Source of the DNA: an uncultured Clostridia bacterium
GTDB taxonomy: Bacteria; Bacillota; Clostridia; Lachnospirales; Lachnospiraceae
Direction: 5' to 3'
Assembly (NCBI GenBank): GCA_947304065.1
Contig: CAMZAI010000003.1
Span: 1 to 33,631, forward strand
Length of the DNA: 33,631 bases
Position 1 is the first letter of the stretch, and the number at the start of each line of letters is the position of its first letter. Under the pieces are notes generated by a model. The model worked only from the letters and a program-made list of their open reading frames with translations, was not told the DNA's origin and searched no databases. Below, one piece after another: positions 1 through 7,911 of the stretch. A program made the translations under genes and the position numbers.

Positions 1-1509
1 GGAGAGGGCATCGGCCGTTTTGGCGGCATGCCCTTTTTCATTAAAGGCGCGATACCGGGAGATACCGTTCTGGCGGGCGTGACCAAAATGAAAAAGACCT
101 ACGGATATGCCAGGATCGTAAAGATCCTCGATCCTTCCCCCGACAGGGTCGCACCGGCATGTCCGATCGCGGGACGATGCGGAGGCTGTCAGCTGCAGCA
201 CATGAGCTATGCCGCGCAGCTGAAGAATAAGCAGGATAAAGTCTTAAACGACCTCGTGAGGATCGGCGGGATCGCAAAGGACAGTTTTGTGTTCCCGGCC
301 GGTGATGAGATCTGTGCTGCCGAAAGCAGCAAGGCTGCGGCAGACGGACGGATATCGTTTTACCCGATCATAGGCATGGATGGGCCGTATCACTACCGCA
401 ACAAAGGCCAGTTCCCGGTGGGGACTTCCAAAGACGGCAGCATTATCAGCGGTTTTTATGCCGGGCATACTCATTCGATCATCGATACCGGGAGCTGTAT
501 GCTCCAGCATCCGGTAACGGACCTGCTGATGGCGGCGGTGAAGGAGTATATGCGCGAGGCGGGAGTATCGGCGTATGACGAGGAGGCCGCTGCAGAAAAA
601 GGCGCGTCACGCGGATCTGCGGATGAGCCCGGGATCGTGCGTCATGTGCTTACCAGAGTCGGATACAGGACCGGTGAGGTCATGGTCTGCGTTGTCATAA
701 ACGCCGAAAAACTTCCGAAAGAAGAGCTGCTGGTATCTAAGCTGGAAGAAGCGGTTTTGGACTACGATAGTAGAATAAAGAACCGGGCAGCAGGCACAGG
801 CGCCGCCGATATACCTGCAGTGCCGGAAGATATATCTGAATACCGTCTGGCATCTGTCTCGCTGAATATCAATACCCGCAATACGAACGTGATCATGGGC
901 GAGAAATGCAGGCTGCTCTTCGGCAACCTCTATATTACCGACTGTATCGGAGATATAAAGTATCGCATTTCCCCGCTCTCATTCTATCAGGTCAATCCCG
1001 TGCAGACGCAGAAACTCTACGCCACGGCGCTGGAGTTTGCCGGACTTACCGGCAATGAGACCGTCTGGGATCTGTACTGCGGCATCGGAACGATATCCCT
1101 GTTCCTGGCGCAAAGAGCGAAGAAGGTATACGGTGTCGAGATAGTCGGTCAGGCGATCGGGGACGCGCGCGCCAATGCGGAGCTCAACAATATCTCAAAT
1201 GCCGAGTTTTTTGTGGGAGCGGCCGAAGAAGTCCTTCCCGCGAAATATGCGGCAGATCCTTCGATGCGCGCGGATGTCATCGTGGTAGATCCGCCGCGCA
1301 AGGGCTGCGATGAAGCACTTCTGGAGTGCATCACAAAACTGGAGCCGAAGAAGATTGTCTATGTTTCCTGCGATCCGGCAACGCTGTCCCGTGACGTGAA
1401 ATACCTCGGGCAGCACGGCTATGCGCTGAAGGCGGTGCGCCCCTGCGATATGTTCCCGCAGACCAGCCATGTCGAAACCGTCGCCCTTCTGGGACGCAAA
1501 GACGCATAA
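1..1509 (+). CDS. rlmD: 23S rRNA (uracil-C5)-methyltransferase, RlmD/RumA family (5' end cut by window)
   Basis: SAM-dependent enzyme that methylates C5 of a uridine in RNA, most likely 23S rRNA. The reading frame is open from base 1 and already encodes the end of a TRAM-type segment (GEGIGRFGG) before the first ATG at 28, so the true start lies upstream and the ATG at 28 is internal. Counting from that ATG, three iron-sulfur cysteines occur at 45, 51 and 54 (CPIAGRCGGC), with a probable fourth in GSCMLQ. The SAM site is in VWDLYCGIGTISLF, the substrate motif is VVDPPRKG, and the catalytic cysteine is in YVSCDPATLSRD. Two Ala/Gly-rich linkers (about 190-205 and 250-270) are longer than usual. 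Gram-positive relatives (RlmCD) can modify two sites, so the exact target uridine is inferred. The next gene follows 26 bases later. Confidence 0.93.
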   Translation, partial: GEGIGRFGGMPFFIKGAIPGDTVLAGVTKMKKTYGYARIVKILDPSPDRVAPACPIAGRCGGCQLQHMSYAAQLKNKQDKVLNDLVRIGGIAKDSFVFPAGDEICAAESSKAAADGRISFYPIIGMDGPYHYRNKGQFPVGTSKDGSIISGFYAGHTHSIIDTGSCMLQHPVTDLLMAAVKEYMREAGVSAYDEEAAAEKGASRGSADEPGIVRHVLTRVGYRTGEVMVCVVINAEKLPKEELLVSKLEEAVLDYDSRIKNRAAGTGAADIPAVPEDISEYRLASVSLNINTRNTNVIMGEKCRLLFGNLYITDCIGDIKYRISPLSFYQVNPVQTQKLYATALEFAGLTGNETVWDLYCGIGTISLFLAQRAKKVYGVEIVGQAIGDARANAELNNISNAEFFVGAAEEVLPAKYAADPSMRADVIVVDPPRKGCDEALLECITKLEPKKIVYVSCDPATLSRDVKYLGQHGYALKAVRPCDMFPQTSHVETVALLGRKDA

Positions 1510-1535
1510 CCGTAAGAAAAGAAGGAGATCTCAAA

Positions 1536-2567
1536 GTGGAGAAATGCTTTCAAAAGAACCAAAAGAGGCGATTGGGAATAATCCTTATCCTGTGTGCGGC
1601 CTTACTGCTCGCGGGCTGCAGCGATAACAGGAAAGCCGCTTTGGCACCCGCCGGAGCGGAACATGCGGGGCTCTATGTAGACGGCACACAGCTCAGGACT
1701 GCGAAAGGCGAGCCGGTGGTTCTGCGCGGGATCAATCATGCACACTGCTGGTACAGAAGCTCGGACGAGATAGCTTTTAAAGCTATCGCCGATACGGGGG
1801 CAAACTGCATCAGGATCGTCTGCGCCTGCGGGATACAGTGGGACGCCGATACTGCGGAAAGTATCACCGAGGCTATAGAACGTGCGAGACAGCTTGGTAT
1901 GCTGGCCATTGTCGAGGTACATGACGGAACCGGAGATAATGATATTGACACCCTTAAAAAAATCGGCGAATTCTGGTGCGGGATCGCGGATGTTTTTGCA
2001 GGTACCGAGGAATACTGCATACTGAACATTGCCAACGAGTGGTGCGGAAAGAGGAGCGCCGATATTTGGCGCGACGGATACGCCGCGGTTATTCCGATGC
2101 TGCGCGAAGCCGGGATCAAAAACGTCATCATGGTCGACGCACCGGGCTGGGGACAGTTCGGAAAAGCGGCGGTAAAGGCCGGAGTCGATATCTTCGAGTC
2201 GGATCCGGACCGCAATACGATGTTCTCGGTCCATATGTACGGATTTTCGGGCGGCTCTGAGCGCGCGATACGCAGAAACATTACCGCATCGACAGACAGG
2301 AATCTCTGCGTATGCGTCGGAGAGTTCGGATATAAGCATTCGGACGGGGATGTAAAGGAAGAGTATCTGATGCGTTACTGCACGGAGCAGGGGATCGGGT
2401 ATCTCGCCTGGAGCTGGAAGGGAAACAGCGGCGGCGTGGAATATCTGGACCTTGCGACGGAGTGGGACGGAAGCGTCCTTTCGGCCGACTGGGGTGAAAT
2501 ATTCGTGAACGGGGAATACGGAATACGCGCTACATCGAAGCCGGTGATATCCGCGGTTTCACCGTGA
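1536..2567 (+). CDS. secreted lipoprotein glycoside hydrolase, GH5-like (mannanase/cellulase type)
   Basis: Predicted surface-anchored endo-glycosidase acting on beta-linked glucans or mannans. The start is GTG at 1536, preceded by AGGAG at 1523-1527 with 8-base spacing. The N-terminus has a lipoprotein signal: a basic stretch, a hydrophobic core at about 13-26, and lipobox LLAGC with lipidated Cys28. The fold begins at GLYVDGTQL and VVLRGINHAH. The likely acid/base is Glu168 in NIANEW, the nucleophile Glu263 in VGEFGY, and the C-terminal AWSWKGN motif is common in GH5 mannanases (subfamily 8-like). At 343 residues it is a bare catalytic domain with no carbohydrate-binding module. No transporter or other polysaccharide gene is adjacent. 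Family call is firm; substrate is inferred. Confidence 0.85.
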   Translation: MEKCFQKNQKRRLGIILILCAALLLAGCSDNRKAALAPAGAEHAGLYVDGTQLRTAKGEPVVLRGINHAHCWYRSSDEIAFKAIADTGANCIRIVCACGIQWDADTAESITEAIERARQLGMLAIVEVHDGTGDNDIDTLKKIGEFWCGIADVFAGTEEYCILNIANEWCGKRSADIWRDGYAAVIPMLREAGIKNVIMVDAPGWGQFGKAAVKAGVDIFESDPDRNTMFSVHMYGFSGGSERAIRRNITASTDRNLCVCVGEFGYKHSDGDVKEEYLMRYCTEQGIGYLAWSWKGNSGGVEYLDLATEWDGSVLSADWGEIFVNGEYGIRATSKPVISAVSP

Positions 2568-2618
2568 GTCAGCACGCTCTGTATGACAGATGAGATCACA
2601 GACCGAAAAGGAGATCAT

Positions 2619-3290
2619 ATGACTGTATACGAAAGACTTGCCGCATGCGGCAGCGAAAAATACAGGGATTTCCAGAGCAAGCTTGTTCCGAATATCCCGA
2701 AGGAAACGATACTCGGCGTCAAAACGCCCGACATGCGCAGGATCGCGAAGGAGATAAAGGGTACGAAGGAGGCGGAGGATTTCCTCACAGAGCTTCCGCA
2801 CAAATACTATGAGGAGAACCTTGTGCATTTCTTCCTGATCTCGATGATAAAGGATTTTGACGAATGCGTCGGAGAAGTCGAGCGGTTCCTGCCTTACGTG
2901 GACTGCTGGCCGGTCTGCGACCAGTCGAGCCCGAAGGTTTTTGCAAAGAACCATGAGAAACTCCTTCCACTGATCAAAAAGTGGATCGGTTCGGAGCATG
3001 TCTATACCGCGAGGTTCGGCCTCAGGATGCTGATGAACGAGTTCCTCGGAGACGATTTCAGGCCCGAATATCTTGAGTGGGCAGCCTCGGTAAAAGGCGA
3101 GGACTACTATATCAAGATGATGGTGGCCTGGTATTTCGCGACCGCGCTCGCAAAGCAGTATGACGCAGCGGTCGTATATATCCGGGAACGCAGACTTGAG
3201 CCGTGGACGCATAAAAAGGCCATCCAGAAAGCGGTCGAGAGCTTCCGCGTTTCCGATGAGCACAAGGAATACTTAAAGACCTTCAGATAA
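2619..3290 (+). CDS. DNA alkylation repair protein, AlkD-like HEAT-repeat glycosylase
   Basis: Probable cytoplasmic DNA glycosylase that removes alkylated bases such as N3-/N7-alkylpurines. I chose ATG 2619 because AAGGAG (2608-2613) sits 5 bases upstream; an in-frame ATG at 2583 would add 12 residues and lacks such a site. The 223-residue protein is all-helical and matches the AlkD family along its length (GVKTPDMRRIAKEI, EENLVHFFL, YVDCWPVCDQ). Residues corresponding to the AlkD DNA-binding and catalytic set appear as Trp97, Asp101, Arg132 and Trp171, with the 97-101 and 132-171 spacings as in the Bacillus enzyme, so activity is likely retained. It follows the glycosidase by 51 bases, with no obvious functional link. 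Confidence 0.9.
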   Translation: MTVYERLAACGSEKYRDFQSKLVPNIPKETILGVKTPDMRRIAKEIKGTKEAEDFLTELPHKYYEENLVHFFLISMIKDFDECVGEVERFLPYVDCWPVCDQSSPKVFAKNHEKLLPLIKKWIGSEHVYTARFGLRMLMNEFLGDDFRPEYLEWAASVKGEDYYIKMMVAWYFATALAKQYDAAVVYIRERRLEPWTHKKAIQKAVESFRVSDEHKEYLKTFR

Positions 3291-3312
3291 TGACAAACGG
3301 ACGGACTACGGC

Positions 3313-3753
3313 ATGAAGATTGACATAAAACAGATAACCGAGGGCGAGGAGAGCATCAACATCCGATACAAAGAGCCCAATCCCACGGTCGGGAGGATTA
3401 TCGGGATCCTGCGCGGCGAGGGCAACAAGATATGGGGCCGGACCGAGGAAGGCAGCGTATGCATCGGTTTGGACGACGTGCTCTATCTGGAGTCGGTGGA
3501 TGACAAAGTATTTGCCTATACCACGGACAAGGTGGTCAGGATCGACGGTACATTGAACTCATTCATGATAGAGAACGATGAGGACGTTTTCTTCAGGTGC
3601 AGCAAGTCCATCGTGATCAATGTGAACCGCGTGACGTCTCTGAAGAGCCTGGCCTCGAACAGGATCGACGCCACGATGGAGGGCGGCGAGCACATCATTA
3701 TTTCCAGGCGGTATGCGTCGGAATTCAGAAGATTTTTAAAGGGGGACAGGTAA
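3313..3753 (+). CDS. LytTR-family DNA-binding transcriptional regulator
   Basis: A 146-residue regulator whose C-terminal two thirds form a LytTR DNA-binding domain: VLYLESVDDKVFAYTTDK, RIDGTLNSF, FFRCSKSIVINVNRV and IIISRRYASEFRRFL follow the family pattern. No receiver domain precedes it, so it is not a classical response regulator. The stop codon directly abuts the start of the DUF3021-like membrane gene. LytTR plus DUF3021 is a recurrent Firmicute pair in which the membrane protein is thought to control the regulator. Here the pair is followed by a terminator and an ABC exporter, which is a plausible target by position only. The upstream ribosome site is weak. Confidence 0.88.
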   Translation: MKIDIKQITEGEESINIRYKEPNPTVGRIIGILRGEGNKIWGRTEEGSVCIGLDDVLYLESVDDKVFAYTTDKVVRIDGTLNSFMIENDEDVFFRCSKSIVINVNRVTSLKSLASNRIDATMEGGEHIIISRRYASEFRRFLKGDR

Positions 3754-4215
3754 ATGAAGAATGAGAAAAAACTATCCCTTTGGGAAAGATATCTTACGAA
3801 AGAGATAAGCATAGAGTTCAAGGCTTGCCTGTATTTCTTTGCGATCCTGTTCTTTTACTGCGTCTGCAGGATGATAAAGGGTTCGTTCGAGGCTGAGATA
3901 CTGCATATGGCGGAGATGATCTTTACATGCTATATAATCTGCTATCTTCAGGTATATCTTTTCGGGAATTTTGATGAAACCGAGACCGTCGGACTCAGGG
4001 AGTGCATCGGCGTGACGGTATGCACCTTACTGTATTGCGCGGTTTCGTATTTTGGCGGATGGTTTGGAAAGCAGCTGTCTGTTTCTCTGATACTTGCCGC
4101 GTACATCCTGCTCACTTATTTCTGCGTATTTTTAATATACAGGACGAAGCGCAGGATCGACGACAGGAAGCTCAACGAAGAGCTGCGTATTTTCCAGACG
4201 GAGCATAAAAAGTGA
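3754..4215 (+). CDS. DUF3021-like integral membrane protein, partner of the LytTR regulator
   Basis: A 153-residue membrane protein with four hydrophobic segments: about 25-42 (ACLYFFAILFFYCVCRM), 50-70, 85-105 and 112-130, ending in a basic, charged cytoplasmic tail. Length, four-helix topology and position directly after a LytTR gene fit DUF3021. It begins at the base after the LytTR stop codon, with a G-rich ribosome site inside the end of that gene, so the two should be translationally coupled. Its biochemical role is not established; in similar pairs the membrane partner is thought to restrain the regulator. Confidence 0.8.
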   Translation: MKNEKKLSLWERYLTKEISIEFKACLYFFAILFFYCVCRMIKGSFEAEILHMAEMIFTCYIICYLQVYLFGNFDETETVGLRECIGVTVCTLLYCAVSYFGGWFGKQLSVSLILAAYILLTYFCVFLIYRTKRRIDDRKLNEELRIFQTEHKK

Positions 4216-4241
4216 ATGATAAGGCCGAATAAGTGCATCTT

Positions 4242-4273
4242 ACGGGGACAGCTATTGTCCCCGTTTTGTTTTT
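4242..4273 (+). terminator. rho-independent terminator after the LytTR/DUF3021 pair
   Basis: A perfect 9-bp stem (4242-4250 with 4256-4264; ACGGGGACA / TGTCCCCGT), a 5-base loop and a T-rich tail TTTGTTTTT at 4265-4273. It ends the two-gene operon 26 bases after its last stop codon, so the ABC genes downstream need their own promoter, of which only a weak -10-like GATAAT at 4298 is visible. Confidence 0.88.
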
Positions 4274-4339
4274 ATGATAGTAGTAAGGTGCAGAGCAGAT
4301 AATGCGTGGGAATGAAAGTTACGACAGGAGGAAAAAAAG

Positions 4340-5026
4340 ATGGGCAATGCTATTGAGATAGAACATCTCACGAAGAGTTACGGAAAGAACCGCGGCGTGA
4401 TCGATGTGTCGCTGAAGGTTAAGGAAGGCGATATCTTCGGATTCATCGGACCGAACGGCGCAGGCAAATCTACGACGATCCGGTCCATGCTGGGCTTCCT
4501 GAAGTTCAATGAGGGAAGCATAAAGATCCTCGGCATGGACAGCGTAAAGGATCATGAGGAGATCCTCCGGAACGTCGGCTACATGCCCTCGGAGGCCTGG
4601 TTCTACGATTCGATGAAGGTTTCGGACGTGATCAGATACGCGGCGGACGTAAGAGGCCTCGACTGTTCGGAAGAGGCAGCGAAGATCTGCGAGAAAATGA
4701 AGGTCGCGACGGATAAGAGGATCAAGGAGCTCTCGCTCGGAAACCGCAAGAAGGTCAGCATCGTTTGCGCGATGCAGCACAAGCCGAAGCTTTTTATCTT
4801 CGACGAGCCCACCGGCGGTCTCGATCCGCTTATGCAGAAGCATTTCTTCGAGCTGATCAATGAATATGTGGATAAAGGCGCGACCTGCCTGCTCTCGACG
4901 CATGTGCTCTCCGAGGTCAACAAGTACTGCAGGAGCGCAGCGATAATGAGGGAAGGAAGGCTGACCGTGCTCGATTCCCCGAAGATCGACGACGATACGT
5001 TTTTGAAATTCTATGAGGATGAATAA
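4340..5026 (+). CDS. ABC transporter ATP-binding protein
   Basis: Cytoplasmic ATPase of an ABC-2-type exporter, 228 residues. The motifs in order are Walker A GPNGAGKST (about 37-45), signature LSLGNRKKV, Walker B LFIFDEPTGGLDP and the switch histidine in LLSTHVLSEV. It is a little shorter than multidrug homologues, which often carry an extra C-terminal domain. A strong AGGAGG-type site lies just ahead of the ATG. The permease follows after a 74-base gap with two hairpins. Substrate unknown; small permease-ATPase pairs like this act in bacteriocin or antibiotic export and resistance, or in envelope sensing. Confidence 0.95.
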   Translation: MGNAIEIEHLTKSYGKNRGVIDVSLKVKEGDIFGFIGPNGAGKSTTIRSMLGFLKFNEGSIKILGMDSVKDHEEILRNVGYMPSEAWFYDSMKVSDVIRYAADVRGLDCSEEAAKICEKMKVATDKRIKELSLGNRKKVSIVCAMQHKPKLFIFDEPTGGLDPLMQKHFFELINEYVDKGATCLLSTHVLSEVNKYCRSAAIMREGRLTVLDSPKIDDDTFLKFYEDE

Positions 5027-5084
5027 GCCTTGTACGCTAGTCACGTGTAAGGCAAGGAATCAGAATCGGCTGAAAGCCGATTCT
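5027..5084 (+). other. two tandem hairpins between ABC ATPase and permease genes
   Basis: The first hairpin pairs 5027-5035 with 5045-5053 (9 pairs, two of them G-U). The second pairs 5062-5071 with 5075-5084, a perfect 10-bp stem (AGAATCGGCT / AGCCGATTCT) with a 3-base loop. No T-tract follows, and the permease ribosome site TAGGAG begins a few bases later. This is unlikely to be a full terminator; an mRNA processing or stability element that sets the ATPase:permease ratio is a reasonable guess. Confidence 0.6.
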
Positions 5085-5100
5085 AAATAGGAGATGTGAT

Positions 5101-5892
5101 ATGAAGACAATATTACTGAAGGAAATAAAACTGAACTTCAAGAATCTGCTGATCTGGAGCCTCGTTGTGGGCGGAGTCGGACTGGCCTGCATCCTTATGT
5201 ACCAAAGCATGCAGGGAGAGATTGCCAAAGTAGGCGACGCATTTTCCGATATGGGCTCGTTCTCGGATGCATTCGGAATGAGTACGCTGAGCATGGCGAC
5301 ACTGGCCGGATATTTCGCGGTAGAAGTCGGAACGGTGCACGGACTCGGCGGAGGTATGTTCGCTGCGATCGCAGCGATAGGGATCCTCTCTAAGGAGGAA
5401 GAACTGCACAGCGGAGAATTCCTGCTCTCATTGCCCGTATCGAGGAAAAAGGTCGTTGCGGCGAAAGGCATATGCGTGCTCTGCATGCTCGTTGCGTTTA
5501 CACTGATCTGCGGCTGCCTGTACGCGCTCGGCTTTGCGTCAATGGGAGAATCGCTGCCCGCCGGAGATTTCATGCGATTCATGCTGGGACAGTTCCTGAT
5601 GAATATAGAGATAGCCGCGGTATGCTTCGCGGTATCGTCGCTCTCCGGCAAAAACAGGATGGGAATGGGACTCGGCATCGCGCTGCTCTTCTATTTCTAC
5701 GATCTGATCGGAAGGGTTGTGCCGGACCTCAAGGATTATCTTTTCATCGGACCATACTCATACGTAAACGGTGCGGAGATATTCTCAGGAAAGAGCACGC
5801 CCGCGGCGGCGTTCGTCGTGGCTGCGGCAGCGATAGTCTGCGGCGCAGTATTCGCATTCTGGTACTACGACAAGAGGGATCTGGCGAGCTGA
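5101..5892 (+). CDS. ABC-2 type transporter permease
   Basis: A 263-residue membrane protein with about six helices, partner of the preceding ATPase. It starts MKTILLKEIKLNFKNLLIW, the usual short cytoplasmic lead of ABC-2 permeases, and contains the coupling-loop signature EFLLSLPVSRKKVVAAKG around 100-117. Helices are visible at about 18-35, 75-95, 122-142, 158-178, 188-205 and 235-255. The ribosome site TAGGAG lies 5-10 bases before the ATG. The coding region is followed at once by the palindromic element at 5902-6063, with no other clear terminator. Confidence 0.9.
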   Translation: MKTILLKEIKLNFKNLLIWSLVVGGVGLACILMYQSMQGEIAKVGDAFSDMGSFSDAFGMSTLSMATLAGYFAVEVGTVHGLGGGMFAAIAAIGILSKEEELHSGEFLLSLPVSRKKVVAAKGICVLCMLVAFTLICGCLYALGFASMGESLPAGDFMRFMLGQFLMNIEIAAVCFAVSSLSGKNRMGMGLGIALLFYFYDLIGRVVPDLKDYLFIGPYSYVNGAEIFSGKSTPAAAFVVAAAAIVCGAVFAFWYYDKRDLAS

Positions 5893-5906
5893 GCCGGAGA
5901 CGGCAT

Positions 5907-6058
5907 GGGGACGGTTCTTCTGTCTGCGCCGGGATAACAGAAACGCGGGCGGCAACGGGATATTTCACCGCAAAACAAGAGCTTATCGTTTTGCGGTAAA
6001 ACACCCTGCGGCGCCCGCGTATTTCTTTATCTTCTGAGCAGACAAAAGAACCGTCCCC
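5907..6058. repeat. nested palindromic element with 21-bp arms (REP/MITE-like)
   Basis: The outer arms at 5907-5927 (begins GGGGACGGTTCTTC) and 6038-6058 are inverted repeats matching at 20 of 21 positions. With G-U pairs tolerated the pairing runs on outward to about 5902/6063. Inside lie a 9-bp stem (5943-5951 with 6012-6020) and a perfect 10-bp stem (5967-5976 with 5988-5997; ACCGCAAAAC / GTTTTGCGGT), so the whole unit folds as one long, bulged hairpin. It encodes no convincing protein. From memory, GGGGACGGTTCTTTTGTC-type palindromes are scattered in many Clostridia and relate to RAYT/IS200-like transposases; I could not verify that here. It may also work as a transcription barrier after the ABC operon. 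Confidence 0.8.
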
Positions 6059-6087
6059 GTGTCTTCGTGTCTCACGTGTGTTAATCT

Positions 6088-6115
6088 TTCAAAATAGTGA
6101 CGCAGGTGTTATAAT
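6088..6115 (+). promoter_or_regulatory. promoter for the CDP-glycerol/GT4 transferase gene
   Basis: A consensus -10 TATAAT at 6110-6115 with an extended -10 TG at 6107-6108, and a -35-like TTCAAA at 6088-6093 with 16-base spacing. It lies between the palindromic element and the next gene. Confidence 0.7.
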
Positions 6116-6123
6116 GGGAAACG

Positions 6124-6145
6124 CAGAGTGCGTTCCGGCACTCTG
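6124..6145 (+). other. 5' leader hairpin of the transferase gene
   Basis: A perfect 8-bp stem CAGAGTGC / GCACTCTG (6124-6131 with 6138-6145) with a 6-base loop, at the very start of the predicted transcript. There is no T-tract, so a 5' stabilising structure is more likely than attenuation. Confidence 0.5.
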
Positions 6146-6171
6146 ACATTATCACTGAAGGAGCGGCGAAG

Positions 6172-7911
6172 ATGGGCAGGAGACTTGACAGAAGACTGGC
6201 GTTTGTAAAGCGTCTGTTTTCTGCGGACTTTTATTCGCACCGGGCTTATATAAGATATTACGACAGGCTCAAAGTGCGTCCTGACACGGTGCTCCTCGAA
6301 TCGCAGCACGGAACGGTCCTCGGAGGAAATATCGCGGCGATACTGAAGACGCTGTGCGAGGAAGAAGAATTTGCCGGGCTGAAGATATATGTTACGGTAC
6401 GCAGGGAGACCGAGGAAAAAATAAAGGCGCAGTGGGCCGGCTTTAAGAACGCGGAAGGCAGGGTGCATACGGTCAGATTTGATTCGAGAGCTTATTTCCG
6501 CATACTCGCGAGCGCGGGAAGGCTGATCAACGACAATACCTTTATGCCGATGTTCATGAAGAAACCCGGGCAGATTTATCTCAATACCTGGCACGGAACT
6601 CCTTTAAAGACACTGGGCAAGGGCATAAAGGGCGAGCGTTTCGCGATCGGCAACGCGCAGAGGAATTTCCTTACGGCGGATCTGATGCTTTTCCCGAACG
6701 AACATACACGCGAGGTTCTGCTTCGCGATTACATGATAGAGAATTTCGGTACCGGCAGGATGGCGATGACCGGTTACCCGCGCAATGAAGTATTCTTCTC
6801 GGACGAGGTCAGAAGTGCGATGCGCGAACGCTTCGCGATGGAAGGAAAGCGGGTTTATGCGTATCTTCCGACTTGGAGAGGCATCGTGGGCAAGGTAGAC
6901 AAGGAGGCCCAGAAGCAGGAACTCGCCAAGTCTTTTAAAGAACTTGACAGCAGGCTCCCGGACGATGTGCTCGTCTATATCAAGCTTCATCCGATGCTGC
7001 GCGGAAGCATGCCGACCGAAGGCTTTAAGCATATCAGGACCTTCCCCGAGGATGTGTTCTCCTATGATTTCCTTCAGGCAACGGACGGCCTCATTACCGA
7101 TTATTCGAGCATAATGTTTGACTATGCGGTCACTCACAGGCCGATCGTTCTGTATACCTACGACGAGGAAGAGTATGTAAGGGACAGGGGACTCACATTT
7201 TCCCTTGACGAACTGCCCTTCCCGAGAGTAAAGGATATTGCATCTCTGGCCGCGGAGCTGGTTAAGCCGACCGCTTATGACGACAGCTCATTTATCTCGC
7301 GCTTCTGTCCTTATGACAGAGTGGGTGTCACAAAGGAACTCATGCGCGATTTCATCGGAGGAAAGCTCGACAAATATCCGAAGATGCCTTCAAACGGCAA
7401 AAAGAACATTGCTGTCTACGGCGGCGACTTCATCAGAAACGGTATCGCCACGGCGCTCGGAAGCCTGATGCAGAGCGTTGATCCGGAGAAGTTCAATTAT
7501 CTTGTGCTCTACAAGCTGAGCCCGAAAACAAACAACACGCCGGGCTATCACGAGCCCGCGCTTGACGATATACCCGAGGGTATTGCGACTCTCGGGATCA
7601 CGAATCCGCACTGCGGCACCTGGTGGGATCTGATCTGTTCGAAGGGCTGGAAGCGCCTGCAGAGGATATTCCCGGGCCTGCCCTTTAAGGCCTCGAAGAA
7701 AGCCTACGAGAGAATCGCGGTGCGTGAGGCGAACAAGACCTTCGGTATGGCGAGGATCGATGCAGCGATACAGTTTAACGGGTATTTCCCCGATATTATC
7801 GAGATGTTCAAGCTCATGGACTGCGGGCGCGCGATATTTGTCCACAATGACATGAACGGTGAGAACAGGAAGAGCTTCGCGGTGCCCAAGAAGCTGTTGG
7901 CCGACGCATAG
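6172..7911 (+). CDS. CDP-glycerol glycerophosphotransferase domain plus N-terminal half of a GT4 domain, ended by an internal amber codon
   Basis: Envelope polymer enzyme of the TagB/TagF type, transferring glycerol-phosphate from CDP-glycerol to a cell-surface acceptor on the inner membrane face. The ATG at 6172 has AAGGAG 8 bases upstream. Residues 35-395 form the transferase domain, with NTWHGTPLKTLGKG near 138-151, YLPTWRG, KLHPML and TDYSSIMFDYA near 309-319. From about 409 a second domain begins (KKNIAVYGGDFIRNGIATAL), a GT-B glycosyltransferase N-terminal half. The frame stops at TAG 7909-7911, codon 580, in the middle of that domain (LLADA-stop-CAYDDVVVV). The sequence beyond continues the same frame and domain to 8658. 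The CDP-glycerol domain is complete, so this truncated product may still be active. Confidence 0.85.
   Translation: MGRRLDRRLAFVKRLFSADFYSHRAYIRYYDRLKVRPDTVLLESQHGTVLGGNIAAILKTLCEEEEFAGLKIYVTVRRETEEKIKAQWAGFKNAEGRVHTVRFDSRAYFRILASAGRLINDNTFMPMFMKKPGQIYLNTWHGTPLKTLGKGIKGERFAIGNAQRNFLTADLMLFPNEHTREVLLRDYMIENFGTGRMAMTGYPRNEVFFSDEVRSAMRERFAMEGKRVYAYLPTWRGIVGKVDKEAQKQELAKSFKELDSRLPDDVLVYIKLHPMLRGSMPTEGFKHIRTFPEDVFSYDFLQATDGLITDYSSIMFDYAVTHRPIVLYTYDEEEYVRDRGLTFSLDELPFPRVKDIASLAAELVKPTAYDDSSFISRFCPYDRVGVTKELMRDFIGGKLDKYPKMPSNGKKNIAVYGGDFIRNGIATALGSLMQSVDPEKFNYLVLYKLSPKTNNTPGYHEPALDDIPEGIATLGITNPHCGTWWDLICSKGWKRLQRIFPGLPFKASKKAYERIAVREANKTFGMARIDAAIQFNGYFPDIIEMFKLMDCGRAIFVHNDMNGENRKSFAVPKKLLADA
7909..7911 (+). 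other. in-frame TAG interrupting the two-domain transferase
   Basis: TAG followed by TGC, with uninterrupted homologous coding sequence on both sides in one frame. A Tyr codon (TAT/TAC) changed to TAG is the simplest origin. TAG also ends this gene's distal part (8656-8658) and the M18 peptidase gene, so amber is an ordinary stop here and general reassignment is not supported. Confidence 0.85.

Noticed and set aside
7909-7911. Amber reassignment (for example pyrrolysine) in this organism
   Set aside because: TAG is the normal stop of the M18 gene and of the distal transferase frame, and no pyl gene is visible; kept only as a remote option.
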